Assembly: GCF_036075115.1 (NCBI RefSeq)
Contig: NZ_CP107958.1
Coordinates: forward strand, 4,216,001 to 4,280,000
Length of the DNA stretch: 64,000 bases
Direction of reading: 5' to 3'
Source: Streptomyces sp. NBC_00377
GTDB lineage: Bacteria > Actinomycetota > Actinomycetes > Streptomycetales > Streptomycetaceae
In this document: positions 19,256 through 28,382 of the stretch, piece after piece
Layout of the letters: the number at the start of each line of letters is the position of its first letter
How positions within the stretch are numbered: the stretch's first letter is position 1
Made by a program: the position numbers and the translations under genes
Notes under the pieces: model-generated
The model's database searches: none
The model's input: the letters and a program-made list of their open reading frames with translations, nothing else
Told to the model about the DNA's origin: nothing

Positions 19256-19744
19256 ATGAGCGCACCCGACGGCAGCCCGGTCGGCGCCGAACGCAGCATC
19301 GGCCAGCTGTTCGCCTCGGCGACGACCGAATTGTCGGCGCTGGTGCACGACGAGATCGCGCTGGCGAAGGCACAGCTGAAACAGGACGTCAAGCGCGGGG
19401 CGGTGAGCGGCGGGGCGTTCTCGGTGGCGGGTGCCGTCCTGGTCTTCTCCCTTCCGATGCTGAACTTCGCGCTGGCGTACGGCATCCGGACCTGGAGCGA
19501 CTGGAACCTGGCGGTCTGCTTCCTGCTGTCCTTCGCGGCGAACGTGCTCGTCGCGCTCGTCCTCGCGCTGATCGGCGTGGTCTTCGCGAAGAAGGCGCAG
19601 AAGAGCAAGGGCCCGCAGAAGGTCGCCGCCTCCGTGAAGGAGTCGGCGGGCGTCCTGCAGAACGCCAAGCCGCATCCGCGGCCCGAGCTCCCGCAGGACC
19701 GGGTCCCGGAGGCCATCGAGGCTGTGACACGCTCGTCGTCATGA
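19256..19744 (+). CDS. Phage-holin-family membrane protein (DUF1469-like)
   Basis: 162 residues. An amphipathic N-terminal helix (IGQLFASATTELSALVHDEI) precedes a Lys-rich stretch and two transmembrane helices (about 50-75 and 82-110), then a charged tail. This is the actinobacterial putative holin superfamily architecture, usually a chromosomal membrane protein of unknown role rather than a lysis holin. It overlaps the next gene by ATGA. A good SD (GAGGGAG) precedes the ATG at 19256. Confidence 0.8.
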   Translation: MSAPDGSPVGAERSIGQLFASATTELSALVHDEIALAKAQLKQDVKRGAVSGGAFSVAGAVLVFSLPMLNFALAYGIRTWSDWNLAVCFLLSFAANVLVALVLALIGVVFAKKAQKSKGPQKVAASVKESAGVLQNAKPHPRPELPQDRVPEAIEAVTRSSS

Positions 19745-20691
19745 CGGACCCCGCCATCCCACCGGCCCACCCCGCATCGGTCGTACGCCCGGACGCCGTC
19801 TGCGGTGTACGGGTCACCCATCGCGAGGTCGCCGCGAACGGCGCGCGCTTCCACATCGCCGAGCTGGGTGACGGCCCGCTGGTCATGCTCGTCCACGGCT
19901 TCCCGCAGTTCTGGTGGACGTGGCGGCACCAGCTGGTCGCCCTGGCCGACGCGGGCTTCCGGGCCGTCGCGATGGACCTGCGGGGCGTGGGCGGCAGCGA
20001 CCGCACCCCGCGCGGCTACGACCCGGCCAACCTCGCCCTCGACATCACCGGCGTGATCCGCTCCCTGGGCGAGCCGGATGCCGCGCTGGTCGGCCACGAC
20101 CTGGGCGGCTATCTGGCGTGGACGGCGGCCGTGATGCGGCCCAAGCTCGTCCGCAGGCTGGCCGTCGCGTCGATGCCGCACCCCCGGCGCTGGCGCTCGG
20201 CGATGCTCGCCGACGTCCGCCAGACGACCGCGAGTTCCCACATCTGGGGGTTCCAGCGGCCGTGGATCCCCGAGCGGCAGCTCACCGCCGACGACGGTGA
20301 ACTGGTGGGCCGGCTGATGCGGGAGTGGTCCGGGCCCCGACCGCCGGAGGACGAGGCGGTGGAGACGTACCGGCGCGCCATGTGCATCCCTTCCACCGCG
20401 CACTGCGCCGTGGAGCCGTACCGGTGGCTCGTGCGGTCGCTGGGCCGTCCGGACGGCATCCAGTTCTACCGGCGCATGAAACGGCCGGTGCGCGTACCGA
20501 CGCTGCATCTGCACGGGTCCCTCGATCCGGTGATGCGCACCCGCAGCGCGGCCGGCTCCGGCGAGTACGTCGAAGCGCCGTACCGCTGGCGGCTGTTCGA
20601 CGGGCTCGGCCACTTCCCGCACGAGGAGGACCCGGTCGCCTTCTCCACGGAACTCGTCAACTGGCTGAAGGATCCCGAACCCGATCGGTGA
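19741..20691 (+). CDS. Alpha/beta hydrolase, epoxide hydrolase-like
   Basis: 316 residues. Landmarks are the oxyanion motif VHGFPQFWWTW (HGFP) at about residue 52, the nucleophile elbow GHDLGGY with Asp as nucleophile near residue 118, and a late Asp and His (LDPV, GHFPHEEDP). A nucleophilic Asp in G-H-D-x-G is typical of epoxide hydrolases and haloalkane dehalogenases, as opposed to serine esterases. The substrate is unknown. The ATG at 19741 overlaps the upstream stop, so the pair is coupled. Confidence 0.88.
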   Translation: MTDPAIPPAHPASVVRPDAVCGVRVTHREVAANGARFHIAELGDGPLVMLVHGFPQFWWTWRHQLVALADAGFRAVAMDLRGVGGSDRTPRGYDPANLALDITGVIRSLGEPDAALVGHDLGGYLAWTAAVMRPKLVRRLAVASMPHPRRWRSAMLADVRQTTASSHIWGFQRPWIPERQLTADDGELVGRLMREWSGPRPPEDEAVETYRRAMCIPSTAHCAVEPYRWLVRSLGRPDGIQFYRRMKRPVRVPTLHLHGSLDPVMRTRSAAGSGEYVEAPYRWRLFDGLGHFPHEEDPVAFSTELVNWLKDPEPDR

Positions 20692-21083
20692 CCGGGTCGT
20701 CGCGCCCGGTACCCGGTGCTGAACGTCTGTACTACGAACAGCCAAATGCCCGGCGCATAGGCCAATTGGCCGCTCCGAGGGCGGTTATCGACCTTGGGGC
20801 AGGGGCAGACGTCGGGGTATGGGCTGGACGCACGACTACAGTGACGCAGCACGCAACCGCCGCTCGGCCAGTGGCCTGAGCCCCCACCGACGAGGTGGCG
20901 ACCCGCAACTGCCGGGCTCCGACCTCCGGGTGGGCATTCCGCGCATCCTGCGCCGCCGGGCCCGATGGGTCTCGGTCCGCCTGCGTCATCCGCGAGGCTG
21001 ACCAGCCGGCAAAAGGCGTCCACAGGAACGCCGGTGGGGCCGGATCGGGTCTTCGGCAGGGCCTCAGGACCTTCGTACGTCCC
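20692..21083. other. Convergent intergenic region
   Basis: 392 bp between two converging genes. It contains a 12-bp palindrome GGCCAATTGGCC near 20760 and no supported gene. Confidence 0.4.
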
Positions 21084-22283
21084 TCAGAGGGCGCAGCTGT
21101 CGCTGTCCACCTGCTGGCCCGCGGTACGCCCCTCGGTGATGTCCTGCCGGATCTCGTCCGCCGTGAGGGCGTAGCCCGTCTCGGCGTCGTCGAGGGACTT
21201 CGCGAAGACCACGCCGTACACCTTGCCGTCGGGGGTGAGCAGCGGTCCACCGGAGTTTCCCTGACGGACGGTCGTGAACAGCGAGTACACATCGCGGCGC
21301 ACGGTGGTGCGGTGGTAGATGTCCGGGCCGTTGGCCGTGATGCGGCCCCGCACACGCGCGGCACGGACGTCGTACGAACCGTTCTCCGGGAACCCCGCGA
21401 CGATCGCGTCGTCACCGGTCACCGCGTCCTTGGCGGTGAACTGAAGCACGGGCGCGTCGAGATCCGGCACGTCCAGGACGGCGATGTCGCGCTTCCAGTC
21501 GTACAGGACGACCGTGGCGTCGTACTTGCGGCCCACACCGCCTATCTGGACGGTGGGTTCGTCGACACCGCCCACGACGTGCGCGTTGGTCATCACACGG
21601 CGCTCGCCGAAGACGAACCCGGTGCCTTCCAGGACCTTGCCGCAACTCTCCGCGGTGCCCATCACCTTGACGATGGAGCGCTGCGCCCGCTTGGCCACCG
21701 GGCTGTCGGCGAGCGCCGGGTCGGGCGCCCGGACGTCGGTGATCGGCTCGTTGGAGAACGGACTGAAGACCTGCGGGAAGCCGTTCTGCGCGAGGACGGA
21801 GGAGAAGTCGGCGAACCAGGTGTCGGCCTGGGCGGGCAGCGCCTCGGACACCCCGTGCAGCACCTTGGAACTGCGGACCTCCTTGCCCAGGGTGGGCAGG
21901 GTGGTGCCGGCGAGTGCGGACCCGATCAGCCATGCCACGAGCAGCATCGCCACGACATTGACCAGCGCGCCGCCCGTCGCGTCCAGCGCACGGGCCGGGG
22001 ACCAGGTGATGTACCGGCGCAGCTTGTTGCCGAGATGGGTGGTGAGGGCCTGGCCGATCGAGGCGCAGACGATCACGACGATGACCGCGACGACGGCGGC
22101 CGTGGTGCTCACCTCGGAGTTCTCGGTGAGCGCGTCCCAGATGACGGGCAGCAGGTAGACGGCGACGAGGCCGCCGCCCAGGAACCCGATCACCGACAGG
22201 ATGCCCACGACGAAGCCCTGGCGGTAGCCGACGACCGCGAACCAGACGGCCGCTACCAACAACAGGATGTCCAGCACGTTCAC
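21084..22283 (-). CDS. marP: MarP-family periplasmic serine protease
   Basis: 399 residues. The N-terminal 165 residues have four hydrophobic helices with CvpA-like sequence (DILLLVAAVWFAVVGYRQGF). A trypsin-like domain follows with catalytic triad motifs TNAHVV, RDIAVLDV and GNSGGPL. An Asp/Ser-rich C-terminus ends in Cys, and a second Cys near residue 215 could form the disulfide known in MarP. M. tuberculosis MarP is needed for acid resistance; here a role in envelope homeostasis is inferred. Confidence 0.92.
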   Translation of the reverse strand: MNVLDILLLVAAVWFAVVGYRQGFVVGILSVIGFLGGGLVAVYLLPVIWDALTENSEVSTTAAVVAVIVVIVCASIGQALTTHLGNKLRRYITWSPARALDATGGALVNVVAMLLVAWLIGSALAGTTLPTLGKEVRSSKVLHGVSEALPAQADTWFADFSSVLAQNGFPQVFSPFSNEPITDVRAPDPALADSPVAKRAQRSIVKVMGTAESCGKVLEGTGFVFGERRVMTNAHVVGGVDEPTVQIGGVGRKYDATVVLYDWKRDIAVLDVPDLDAPVLQFTAKDAVTGDDAIVAGFPENGSYDVRAARVRGRITANGPDIYHRTTVRRDVYSLFTTVRQGNSGGPLLTPDGKVYGVVFAKSLDDAETGYALTADEIRQDITEGRTAGQQVDSDSCAL

Positions 22284-22403
22284 CGCTTCGCGCCTCGCCT
22301 CGTCATCTCACACTCACCACAGGTCGGCCGGAGGTCTGGCCGACCGCGAAGCGGCGATGGGACAGGACGTCCCCGAGGCAGACACAGTACGGTGGACACC
22401 CTG

Positions 22404-23099
22404 TCATGACCGCCAGTCCAGCGGGACCTGCTTCTCACGGTCCCAGGGGCGCTCCCAGCCCGCGAAGTGCAGCAGACGGTCGATCACACCGGCCGTGAAA
22501 CCCCACACAAGGGCCGATTCGACCAGGAATGCCGGGCCGCGGTGACCGCTGGGGTGCACGGCCACGGCCCGGTTGCCGGGGTCCGTGAGATCCGCCACGG
22601 GAACCGTGAAGACGCGGGCGGTCTCACCGGGATCGACGACGCCCACCGGGCTCGGCTCGCGCCACCAGCCCAGGACCGGGGTGACGACGAAGCCGCTGAC
22701 CGGGATGTACAGCTTGGGCAGCACACCGAAGAGCTGGACCCCCGCCGGATCGAGCCCCGTCTCCTCCTCGGCCTCGCGCAGGGCGGCCCGCAGCGGCCCG
22801 TCACCGTGCGGGTCGCCGTCCTCCGGGTCGAGGGCACCGCCCGGGAAGGACGGCTGGCCGGGGTGCGAGCGCAGGGAACTGGCCCGCTCCATGATCAGCA
22901 GCTCGGGGCCGCGCTCGCCCTCGCCGAACAGGATCAGGACGGCCGACTGGCGCCCCGTGCCGTTCTCCGGGGGCAGAAAGCGGCTGAGCTGGAGCGGCTG
23001 GACCGTCTCCACGGCGTGCACCACCGGGTCCAGCCAGGCGGGCAGGCCCTCCTTGCTGAGCGTCACCGCACCGCCCTGCGTACGACTCGCGCGTGTCAT
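22404..23099 (-). CDS. NUDIX hydrolase, CoA pyrophosphatase-like
   Basis: 231 residues from the ATG at 23097-23099. The Nudix region SFPGGALDPEDGD ... ALREAEEETGLD lies at residues 78-110, with a preceding LIMERASSLRSHPGQ. That arrangement is the NuCoA motif of CoA diphosphatases (NudL/Nudt7-like). It likely cleaves CoA or acyl-CoA to phosphopantetheine derivatives. The frame stays open for a further 107 codons upstream as low-complexity Gly/Tyr/Asp repeats; this is excluded because GGGGGG lies about 10-15 bp before the chosen ATG. Confidence 0.85.
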   Translation of the reverse strand: MTRASRTQGGAVTLSKEGLPAWLDPVVHAVETVQPLQLSRFLPPENGTGRQSAVLILFGEGERGPELLIMERASSLRSHPGQPSFPGGALDPEDGDPHGDGPLRAALREAEEETGLDPAGVQLFGVLPKLYIPVSGFVVTPVLGWWREPSPVGVVDPGETARVFTVPVADLTDPGNRAVAVHPSGHRGPAFLVESALVWGFTAGVIDRLLHFAGWERPWDREKQVPLDWRS

Positions 23100-23493
23100 C
23101 GCCACACCACCCCCCGTTCTGCCTCGTCCAACGCCCGGGCCCCGGCAGATCGTTCCGCGGGCCGTCCCTCGATCGTGTGTCTCGTACGGGCCGTACGTGC
23201 CACGTCCCCAGGCTGCGTCGTACGCGCCGGGTCCGTCGCACGCGCCTGGTCCCTTGGCCGGGTCGTACGCGCCGGATCCCTCGTACGTGCCGGGTCCCTC
23301 GTGCGTGCCGCACCTGTGCGCACGGCGATCCGCCCGGCGCCATCCACTCGCCCCGCGCCACCCACCCGCCCAGCACTGCTCATGCGCTCCGCGACCCCCG
23401 GACGCCCTGCGCCGGTCCATGCACCCCGTTCCGCCCGCGCACGCCGTTCAGCGCGTGCCCCCCGTCCGGTCCGGGGCGCCGTCGGCCCCTCCG
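23100..23493. repeat. Low-complexity spacer between nth and NUDIX
   Basis: 394 bp of degenerate short repeats of the CGTACGTGCCGGGTCC type. On the minus strand they encode GPGAYD-like units if translated in the NUDIX frame. No independent gene is supported. Confidence 0.45.
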
Positions 23494-24555
23494 TCATCCG
23501 GCCTCCAGCGGCGGGGCCGGCCTGCCGCCCGCGTCCAGGTAGGCCTGGGGCGGGTTCAGGCGCTGGCCGGGGAAGCCGCCCTTCTCGTACTTCAGGAGCT
23601 TCTTCGCCTTCTCCGGATCCGTCTCGCCCTCGCCGTACGCCGGGCACACCGGGGCGATGGGGCAGGCGCCGCAGGCCGGTTTACGGGCATGGCAGATACG
23701 GCGGCCGTGGAAGATCACGTGGTGCGAGAGCATCGTCCAGTCGCTCTTGGGGAAGAGCGCGCCGACGGCCGCCTCGATCTTGTCCGGCTCGGTCGCCTCG
23801 GTCCACCGCCAGCGCCGTACGAGCCGCTGGAAGTGCGTGTCCACGGTGATCCCGGGCCGCCCGAACGCGTTCCCCAGCACCACGAAGGCGGTCTTGCGGC
23901 CGACGCCGGGCAGTTTGACCAGGTCCTCGAGCCGGCCGGGGACCACCCCGCCGAACTCCTCCACGAGGGCTTTGGACAGGCCCATCACCGACTTGGTCTT
24001 GGCCCGGAAGAAGCCGGTGGGGCGCAGGATCTCCTCGACCTGCTCCGGGTTCGCGGCGGCCAGGTCCTCAGGAGTGGGGTACTTGGCGAAGAGGGCCGGG
24101 GTCGTCTGGTTCACCCGGAGGTCGGTCGTCTGGGCGGACAGGACCGTGGCGACCACCAGCTGGAAGGGGTTCTCGAAGTCCAGTTCGGGGTGGGCGTAGG
24201 GGTAGATCTCGGCGAGTTCGCGATTGATGCGGCGGGCGCGGCGGACCAGAGCGGTGCGGGACTCGGGCTTCCTGCCGGCGCCCTCGACCACGGCGCCCTT
24301 GCTCGCCGCTCTCGCGCCCGCGGCGCCCTTTGTTCCGGCGTCCCTGCTTCCGGCGTCCTTTGTTGCGGCCTTCTTGGCTGCGACCTTCTCGACGGCCGCT
24401 TTCTTACCGTCGGCCGCTTTCATCGCAGACATCTCGTTTGTCACCTTTGCCGTTTTCCTACCGCCGCCGGAGTCCTGTTCGCCGACAGCGGAAACGCGAC
24501 GTACAACCACCCGCCCAGCCCCCTTGGCCTGTGCTCTCACCGGCGAATTGGACAC
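23494..24555 (-). CDS. nth: Endonuclease III
   Basis: 353 residues from a GTG. The catalytic core starts near residue 100. The HhH motif LPGVGRKTA contains the catalytic Lys, VDTH contains the catalytic Asp, and CHARKPACGACPIAPVC is the C-x6-C-x2-C-x5-C 4Fe-4S cluster. It removes oxidised pyrimidines by N-glycosylase/AP-lyase action. The first 100 residues are a Lys/Ala-rich basic extension (KKAAVEKVAAKKAATKDAG) not found in short Nth proteins. Starting at the internal Met near residue 42 would remove less than half of it. The gene is divergent from crp. Confidence 0.93.
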   Translation of the reverse strand: MSNSPVRAQAKGAGRVVVRRVSAVGEQDSGGGRKTAKVTNEMSAMKAADGKKAAVEKVAAKKAATKDAGSRDAGTKGAAGARAASKGAVVEGAGRKPESRTALVRRARRINRELAEIYPYAHPELDFENPFQLVVATVLSAQTTDLRVNQTTPALFAKYPTPEDLAAANPEQVEEILRPTGFFRAKTKSVMGLSKALVEEFGGVVPGRLEDLVKLPGVGRKTAFVVLGNAFGRPGITVDTHFQRLVRRWRWTEATEPDKIEAAVGALFPKSDWTMLSHHVIFHGRRICHARKPACGACPIAPVCPAYGEGETDPEKAKKLLKYEKGGFPGQRLNPPQAYLDAGGRPAPPLEAG

Positions 24556-24657
24556 TCGGCCAGCCTAAAGCCCGCCGCCGACATCCGCCCCGGGCCCTGA
24601 AGATCAGCCCCCAATTGGACCCCTGCCGCTTACCCCGGGACATGTGTGCGGCATCCT

Positions 24658-24671
24658 TGTGACAGATCACA
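24658..24671. promoter_or_regulatory. CRP/FNR-type inverted repeat in the nth-crp gap
   Basis: TGTGA-CAGA-TCACA is a perfect palindrome, with a 4-bp spacer where CRP sites usually have 6. It lies 90 bp upstream of crp and 100 bp from nth, in a good place for autoregulation. The short spacer is closer to FNR geometry. Confidence 0.4.
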
Positions 24672-24760
24672 CTGTTTGGACCTTCCAGCAAAATGGGGAA
24701 CACGGTCCCCTGGTAAGCGGGGAGCAAGATCCCCTGAGCAGGTCGACAAGGAGAGAACTC

Positions 24761-25435
24761 GTGGACGACGTTCTGCGGCGCAACCCGCTCTTCGCGGCTC
24801 TCGACGACGAGCAGGCCGCGGAACTGCGCGCCTCCATGAGCGAGGTGACCCTGGCCCGTGGCGACTCCCTCTTCCACGAGGGCGATCCGGGCGACCGGCT
24901 CTACGTCGTCACCGAAGGCAAGGTCAAGCTCCACCGCACCTCCCCGGACGGCCGGGAGAACATGCTGGCCGTGGTGGGCCCCAGCGAGCTCATCGGAGAG
25001 CTGTCGCTCTTCGACCCGGGTCCGCGCACGGCGACCGCCACCGCCCTCACCGAGGTCAAGCTCCTCGGTCTCGGCCACGGCGACCTCCAGCCCTGGCTGA
25101 ACGCCCGCCCCGAGGTGGCCACCGCGCTGCTGCGCGCCGTCGCCCGGCGCCTGCGCAAGACCAACGACGCCATGTCGGACCTGGTCTTCTCGGACGTCCC
25201 CGGTCGCGTGGCCCGCGCCCTGCTGGACCTCTCGCGCCGCTTCGGCGTGCAGTCCGAGGAGGGCATCCACGTCGTGCACGACCTGACGCAGGAGGAGCTG
25301 GCCCAGCTCGTCGGCGCGTCGCGCGAGACCGTGAACAAGGCGCTGGCGGACTTCGCCCAGCGCGGGTGGCTGCGCCTGGAGGCGCGGGCGGTCATCCTGC
25401 TGGACGTGGAGCGACTGGCCAAGCGGTCGCGCTAG
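24761..25435 (+). CDS. crp: Crp/Fnr-family transcriptional regulator
   Basis: 224 residues from the GTG at 24761, with AAGGAG 8 nt upstream; the length equals that recalled for S. coelicolor Crp. The cNMP-binding beta-roll covers residues 10-120 (FHEGDPGDRLYVVTEG; GELSLFDPGPRTATATA as phosphate-binding cassette). A winged HTH contains LTQEELAQLVGASRETVNKA at about residues 170-190. Crp controls germination, development and antibiotic production in Streptomyces. A GC hairpin follows the gene at 25480-25501. Confidence 0.95.
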   Translation: MDDVLRRNPLFAALDDEQAAELRASMSEVTLARGDSLFHEGDPGDRLYVVTEGKVKLHRTSPDGRENMLAVVGPSELIGELSLFDPGPRTATATALTEVKLLGLGHGDLQPWLNARPEVATALLRAVARRLRKTNDAMSDLVFSDVPGRVARALLDLSRRFGVQSEEGIHVVHDLTQEELAQLVGASRETVNKALADFAQRGWLRLEARAVILLDVERLAKRSR

Positions 25436-25479
25436 GCGCCGACGACGGTCGAGCGGTGAGGCCGGTCGGTGTGACCGTC

Positions 25480-25501
25480 CCTGGGGGCCACCGCCCCCAG
25501 G
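25480..25501 (+). terminator. Hairpin downstream of crp
   Basis: CCTGGGGG pairs with CCCCCAGG over 8 bp around a 6-nt loop, without a U-run. Confidence 0.45.
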
Positions 25502-25623
25502 CCCCTGCCCTGAGCCCCGGCCTCGGGACTCGGGAGCCTCGCCCCCGGCCGCCGGGCGGCCCGTCGCCCCGTCAGCGGCCGAAAACGGTCCGCCGGACCG
25601 CTTACGGGCAGCAGAGTGGCCCC

Positions 25624-26451
25624 ATGGCAGAAACGCTTCTCTCTCGCGGTCTCGATGCTCAGGGCCACATCGCCCGTGAAGGCTCCCTCGCGCGCGTGGG
25701 GCACGATTTCCGGCCGGTCGTCGCAGCGGCCCGCAACCGGATCCCGGACCTCTTCGGGTCGCGGATGCACAGCGCGTACCTCTACGGGTCGATCCCGCGC
25801 GGCACCGCGCGCGTGGGACGCAGTGATCTGGACCTCCTGGTGGTGCTGCGCGAGGAACCGACCGACGCGGACCGGGCCGCCTGCCGCACGCTCGACGAGG
25901 CCCTCGACGAGGACTTCCCGCAGATCGACGGCGGCGGGACTCTGCTGGTCGGCCACGCGCGCGTGCTGAGCGACCTGGAGAGGCACGACCTGGGGTGGTT
26001 CCTGGCCTGCCTGTGCACGCCCCTGCTCGGCGAGGATCTCGCCGGGCAGCTCCCCCGCTACCGTCCGGACTCCCTGCTCGCCCGCGAGACCAACGGGGAC
26101 CTCGCACTGCTCCTGCCGCGCTGGCGCGAGCGCGTCACCTCGGCCGGCGACTCGCAGGAGGCCCTGCGGCCCCTCGTCCGGTTCATGTCCCGCCGCCTCG
26201 TGCGCACCGCCTTCACGCTCGTCATGCCCCGCTGGAACGGCTGGACGAGCGACCTGCACGGGATGGCGGAGGCCTTCGGCGCCTACTACCCGCGGCGCGC
26301 GGAGCAGCTGCGGGCCGCGGCCGTCCTCGGGTACGAGCCGCGGGGCGACCGCGCCGTCCTCTCGTCCTACGTCGACGACCTCGGCCCCTGGCTCGCCGAG
26401 GAGTACGCGCGCGTGCACGGCGTGAAGGCCCCCAGGCCGGAGGGCACCTAG
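25624..26451 (+). CDS. Nucleotidyltransferase domain protein
   Basis: 275 residues. The DNA polymerase beta-like NT motif is GSIPRGTARVGRSDLDLLVV (GSx9DxD) at about residues 55-76, with a further acidic position further on. The C-terminal half is helical and resembles nucleotidyltransferase/HEPN-type substrate-binding bundles. It may transfer a nucleotide to a small molecule, RNA or protein; the target is unknown. It is single, between crp and a converging MBL gene. Confidence 0.8.
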   Translation: MAETLLSRGLDAQGHIAREGSLARVGHDFRPVVAAARNRIPDLFGSRMHSAYLYGSIPRGTARVGRSDLDLLVVLREEPTDADRAACRTLDEALDEDFPQIDGGGTLLVGHARVLSDLERHDLGWFLACLCTPLLGEDLAGQLPRYRPDSLLARETNGDLALLLPRWRERVTSAGDSQEALRPLVRFMSRRLVRTAFTLVMPRWNGWTSDLHGMAEAFGAYYPRRAEQLRAAAVLGYEPRGDRAVLSSYVDDLGPWLAEEYARVHGVKAPRPEGT

Positions 26452-26470
26452 ACGCGCCCGGACGGGACTC

Positions 26471-27301
26471 CTAGATGAGCCCGTGCTCCTTGAGGTACTC
26501 CAGCTGCGCCCGCACGGACAGCTCCGCCGCCGGCCACAGGGAGCGGTCGACGTCTGCGTACACACGGGCGACGACCTCGGCCGGGGTGCGGTAGCCGTCC
26601 TCGACGGCCGTCTCGACCTGGGCGAGGCGGTGGGCGCGGTGGGCGAGGTAGAACTCCACGGCGCCCTGGGCGTCCTCCAGAACCGGTCCGTGGCCCGGCA
26701 GGACGGTGTGGACCCCGTCGTCGACCGTCAGGGACCTGAGCCGCCGCAGGGTGTCCAGGTAGTCGCCCAGGCGGCCGTCCGGGTGGGCGACGACGGTCGT
26801 GCCGCGGCCCAGGATCGTGTCGCCGGTCAGCACGGCCCGGTCCGCCGGGAGGTGGAAGCAGAGGGAGTCGGCGGTGTGGCCGGGCGTCGGGACGACCCGC
26901 AGCTCCAGGCCCCCCACCGTGATCACGTTCCCGGCGGCCAGGCCCTCCTCGCCCAGCCGCAGTGCCGGATCCAGCGCCCGCACCTTCGTGCCGGTCAGCT
27001 CGGCGAAGCGGGCCGCGCCCTCGGCGTGGTCGGGGTGGCCGTGCGTCAGCAGGGTGAGGGCGACGCGCCGGCCGGCCCGCTCCGCGGTGTCGACGACCGC
27101 GCGCAGATGCCCGCCGTCCAGCGGGCCCGGGTCGATCACGACGGCCAGGTCGGAGTCGGGCTCCGAGACGATCCAGGTGTTCGTGCCGTCCAGGGTCATC
27201 GCGGACGCGTTCGGCGCGAGGACGTTGACCGCGCGCGGGGTGGCCGGGCCGGAGAGGACTCCGCCGCGCGGCTGACCCGGGAGAGCGGCTGCGTCGGTCA
27301 T
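26471..27301 (-). CDS. MBL-fold metallohydrolase (LACTB2/RNase Z-like)
   Basis: 276 residues. Zinc motifs are THGHPDHAEG (HxHxDH) at about residues 88-95, PTPGHTADS (His), LTGDT (Asp) and LPGHGPV (His). The C-terminal winged-helix region (LAHRAHRLAQVETAVEDG) is the LACTB2-type lactamase C-terminal domain. The substrate is unknown. The ATG at 27299-27301 has GGAAGG 9 nt upstream and overlaps the upstream NUDIX stop (ATGA). Confidence 0.9.
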   Translation of the reverse strand: MTDAAALPGQPRGGVLSGPATPRAVNVLAPNASAMTLDGTNTWIVSEPDSDLAVVIDPGPLDGGHLRAVVDTAERAGRRVALTLLTHGHPDHAEGAARFAELTGTKVRALDPALRLGEEGLAAGNVITVGGLELRVVPTPGHTADSLCFHLPADRAVLTGDTILGRGTTVVAHPDGRLGDYLDTLRRLRSLTVDDGVHTVLPGHGPVLEDAQGAVEFYLAHRAHRLAQVETAVEDGYRTPAEVVARVYADVDRSLWPAAELSVRAQLEYLKEHGLI

Positions 27302-28230
27302 GCGAGGGGGCCTTCCGTCGGGCCGACGGCCTCGGCCCCACCGGTCGCGTCGGTCGCCCCGGACGCCCCCGTTCTCCCGATCGGGATGTGTTTGGTGAAC
27401 TCGTCGTGCCCCGGCCACGACAGCACGACCGCGCCGTCCTCGAGCCGGGCCTCGGCCAGGACGGGGGTCAGGTCGCGGCCGGGGGCCGCCGCGAGCGCCT
27501 CGGCGGCCGTGGCGTAGGGAGCGAGCCGGCGCAGCGTCGCGATGGTGGGCGGCATCATCAGCAGCTCGCCCTTGTCGTACGAGGCCGCCGCGTCGGCCGG
27601 GCGGATCCACACCGTGCGGTCGGCCTCCGTGGAGGCGTTGCGGGTGCGCTGTCCCTCGGGGAGGGCCGCCACGAAGAACCATGTGTCGTAACGGCGGGAC
27701 TCGAACTCGGGGGTGATCCAACGCGTCCAGGCGCCGAGGAGGTCGGAGCGCAGGACCAGGCCGCGACGGTCGAGGAACTCGGCGAAGGACAGTTCACGGG
27801 CGGCCACCGCGGCCCGGTCTGCCTCCCAGTCGGCGCCCGTGGTGTCACTGACGACCGAGTCGGGCGTCGTCCCCGCGAGCAGGACGCCGGCCTCCTCGTA
27901 CGTCTCGCGCACGGCCGCGCAGACGATCGCCTGGGCCGCCGTCTCGTCGACGCCTAGCCGATCGGCCCACCACGCGCGCGTGGGGCCCGCCCAGCGGACG
28001 TGACGGTCGTCGTCGCGCGGGTCGACGCCGCCACCGGGATAGGCGTACGCGCCTCCGGCAAAGGCCATGGAGGCGCGTCTGCGCAGCATGTGGACGACCG
28101 GGCCGCCCTCGGTGTCCTTCAGGAGCATGACGGTGGCCGCCCGCCTGGGGAAGACCGGGACCAGGGTGCCGTCCGCGAGCGCGCGGATGCGTTCCGGCCA
28201 GTCCTGGGGGAACCACTGCCCATTCGCCAT
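27298..28230 (-). CDS. NUDIX hydrolase, NUDT19-like
   Basis: 310 residues from MANGQWFPQDWPERIRAL. The Nudix box is split in the NUDT19 manner: FAGGAYAYPGGGVDPRD, then AAVRETYEEAGVLL after a 35-residue insertion. The family hydrolyses CoA-type or other nucleoside diphosphate-linked compounds. It is translationally coupled to the MBL gene. Confidence 0.85.
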   Translation of the reverse strand: MANGQWFPQDWPERIRALADGTLVPVFPRRAATVMLLKDTEGGPVVHMLRRRASMAFAGGAYAYPGGGVDPRDDDRHVRWAGPTRAWWADRLGVDETAAQAIVCAAVRETYEEAGVLLAGTTPDSVVSDTTGADWEADRAAVAARELSFAEFLDRRGLVLRSDLLGAWTRWITPEFESRRYDTWFFVAALPEGQRTRNASTEADRTVWIRPADAAASYDKGELLMMPPTIATLRRLAPYATAAEALAAAPGRDLTPVLAEARLEDGAVVLSWPGHDEFTKHIPIGRTGASGATDATGGAEAVGPTEGPLA

Positions 28231-28382
28231 GGGCGCGAGGCTATCCCGTGGCGCGCGAATGTTCGAGAGGTCGCCGAGGTCAGAGCGCATTCACGGGACA
28301 CCCGCGGGGCCGCCTCGAAGGGTCCGGGACGGCCGCGGGGTTCGTCTGCGCGGCCTTCCGAAGGCGCGTCCGGGAGGGGCTC

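Noticed and set aside
19256..19744. Prophage holin
   Set aside because: No endolysin, capsid or other phage genes nearby; this chromosomal holin-like family sits beside nhaA as an ordinary membrane gene.
20732..21415. Minus-strand frame running into marP
   Set aside because: It overlaps marP in another frame and has Arg/Ser/Thr-biased shadow composition.
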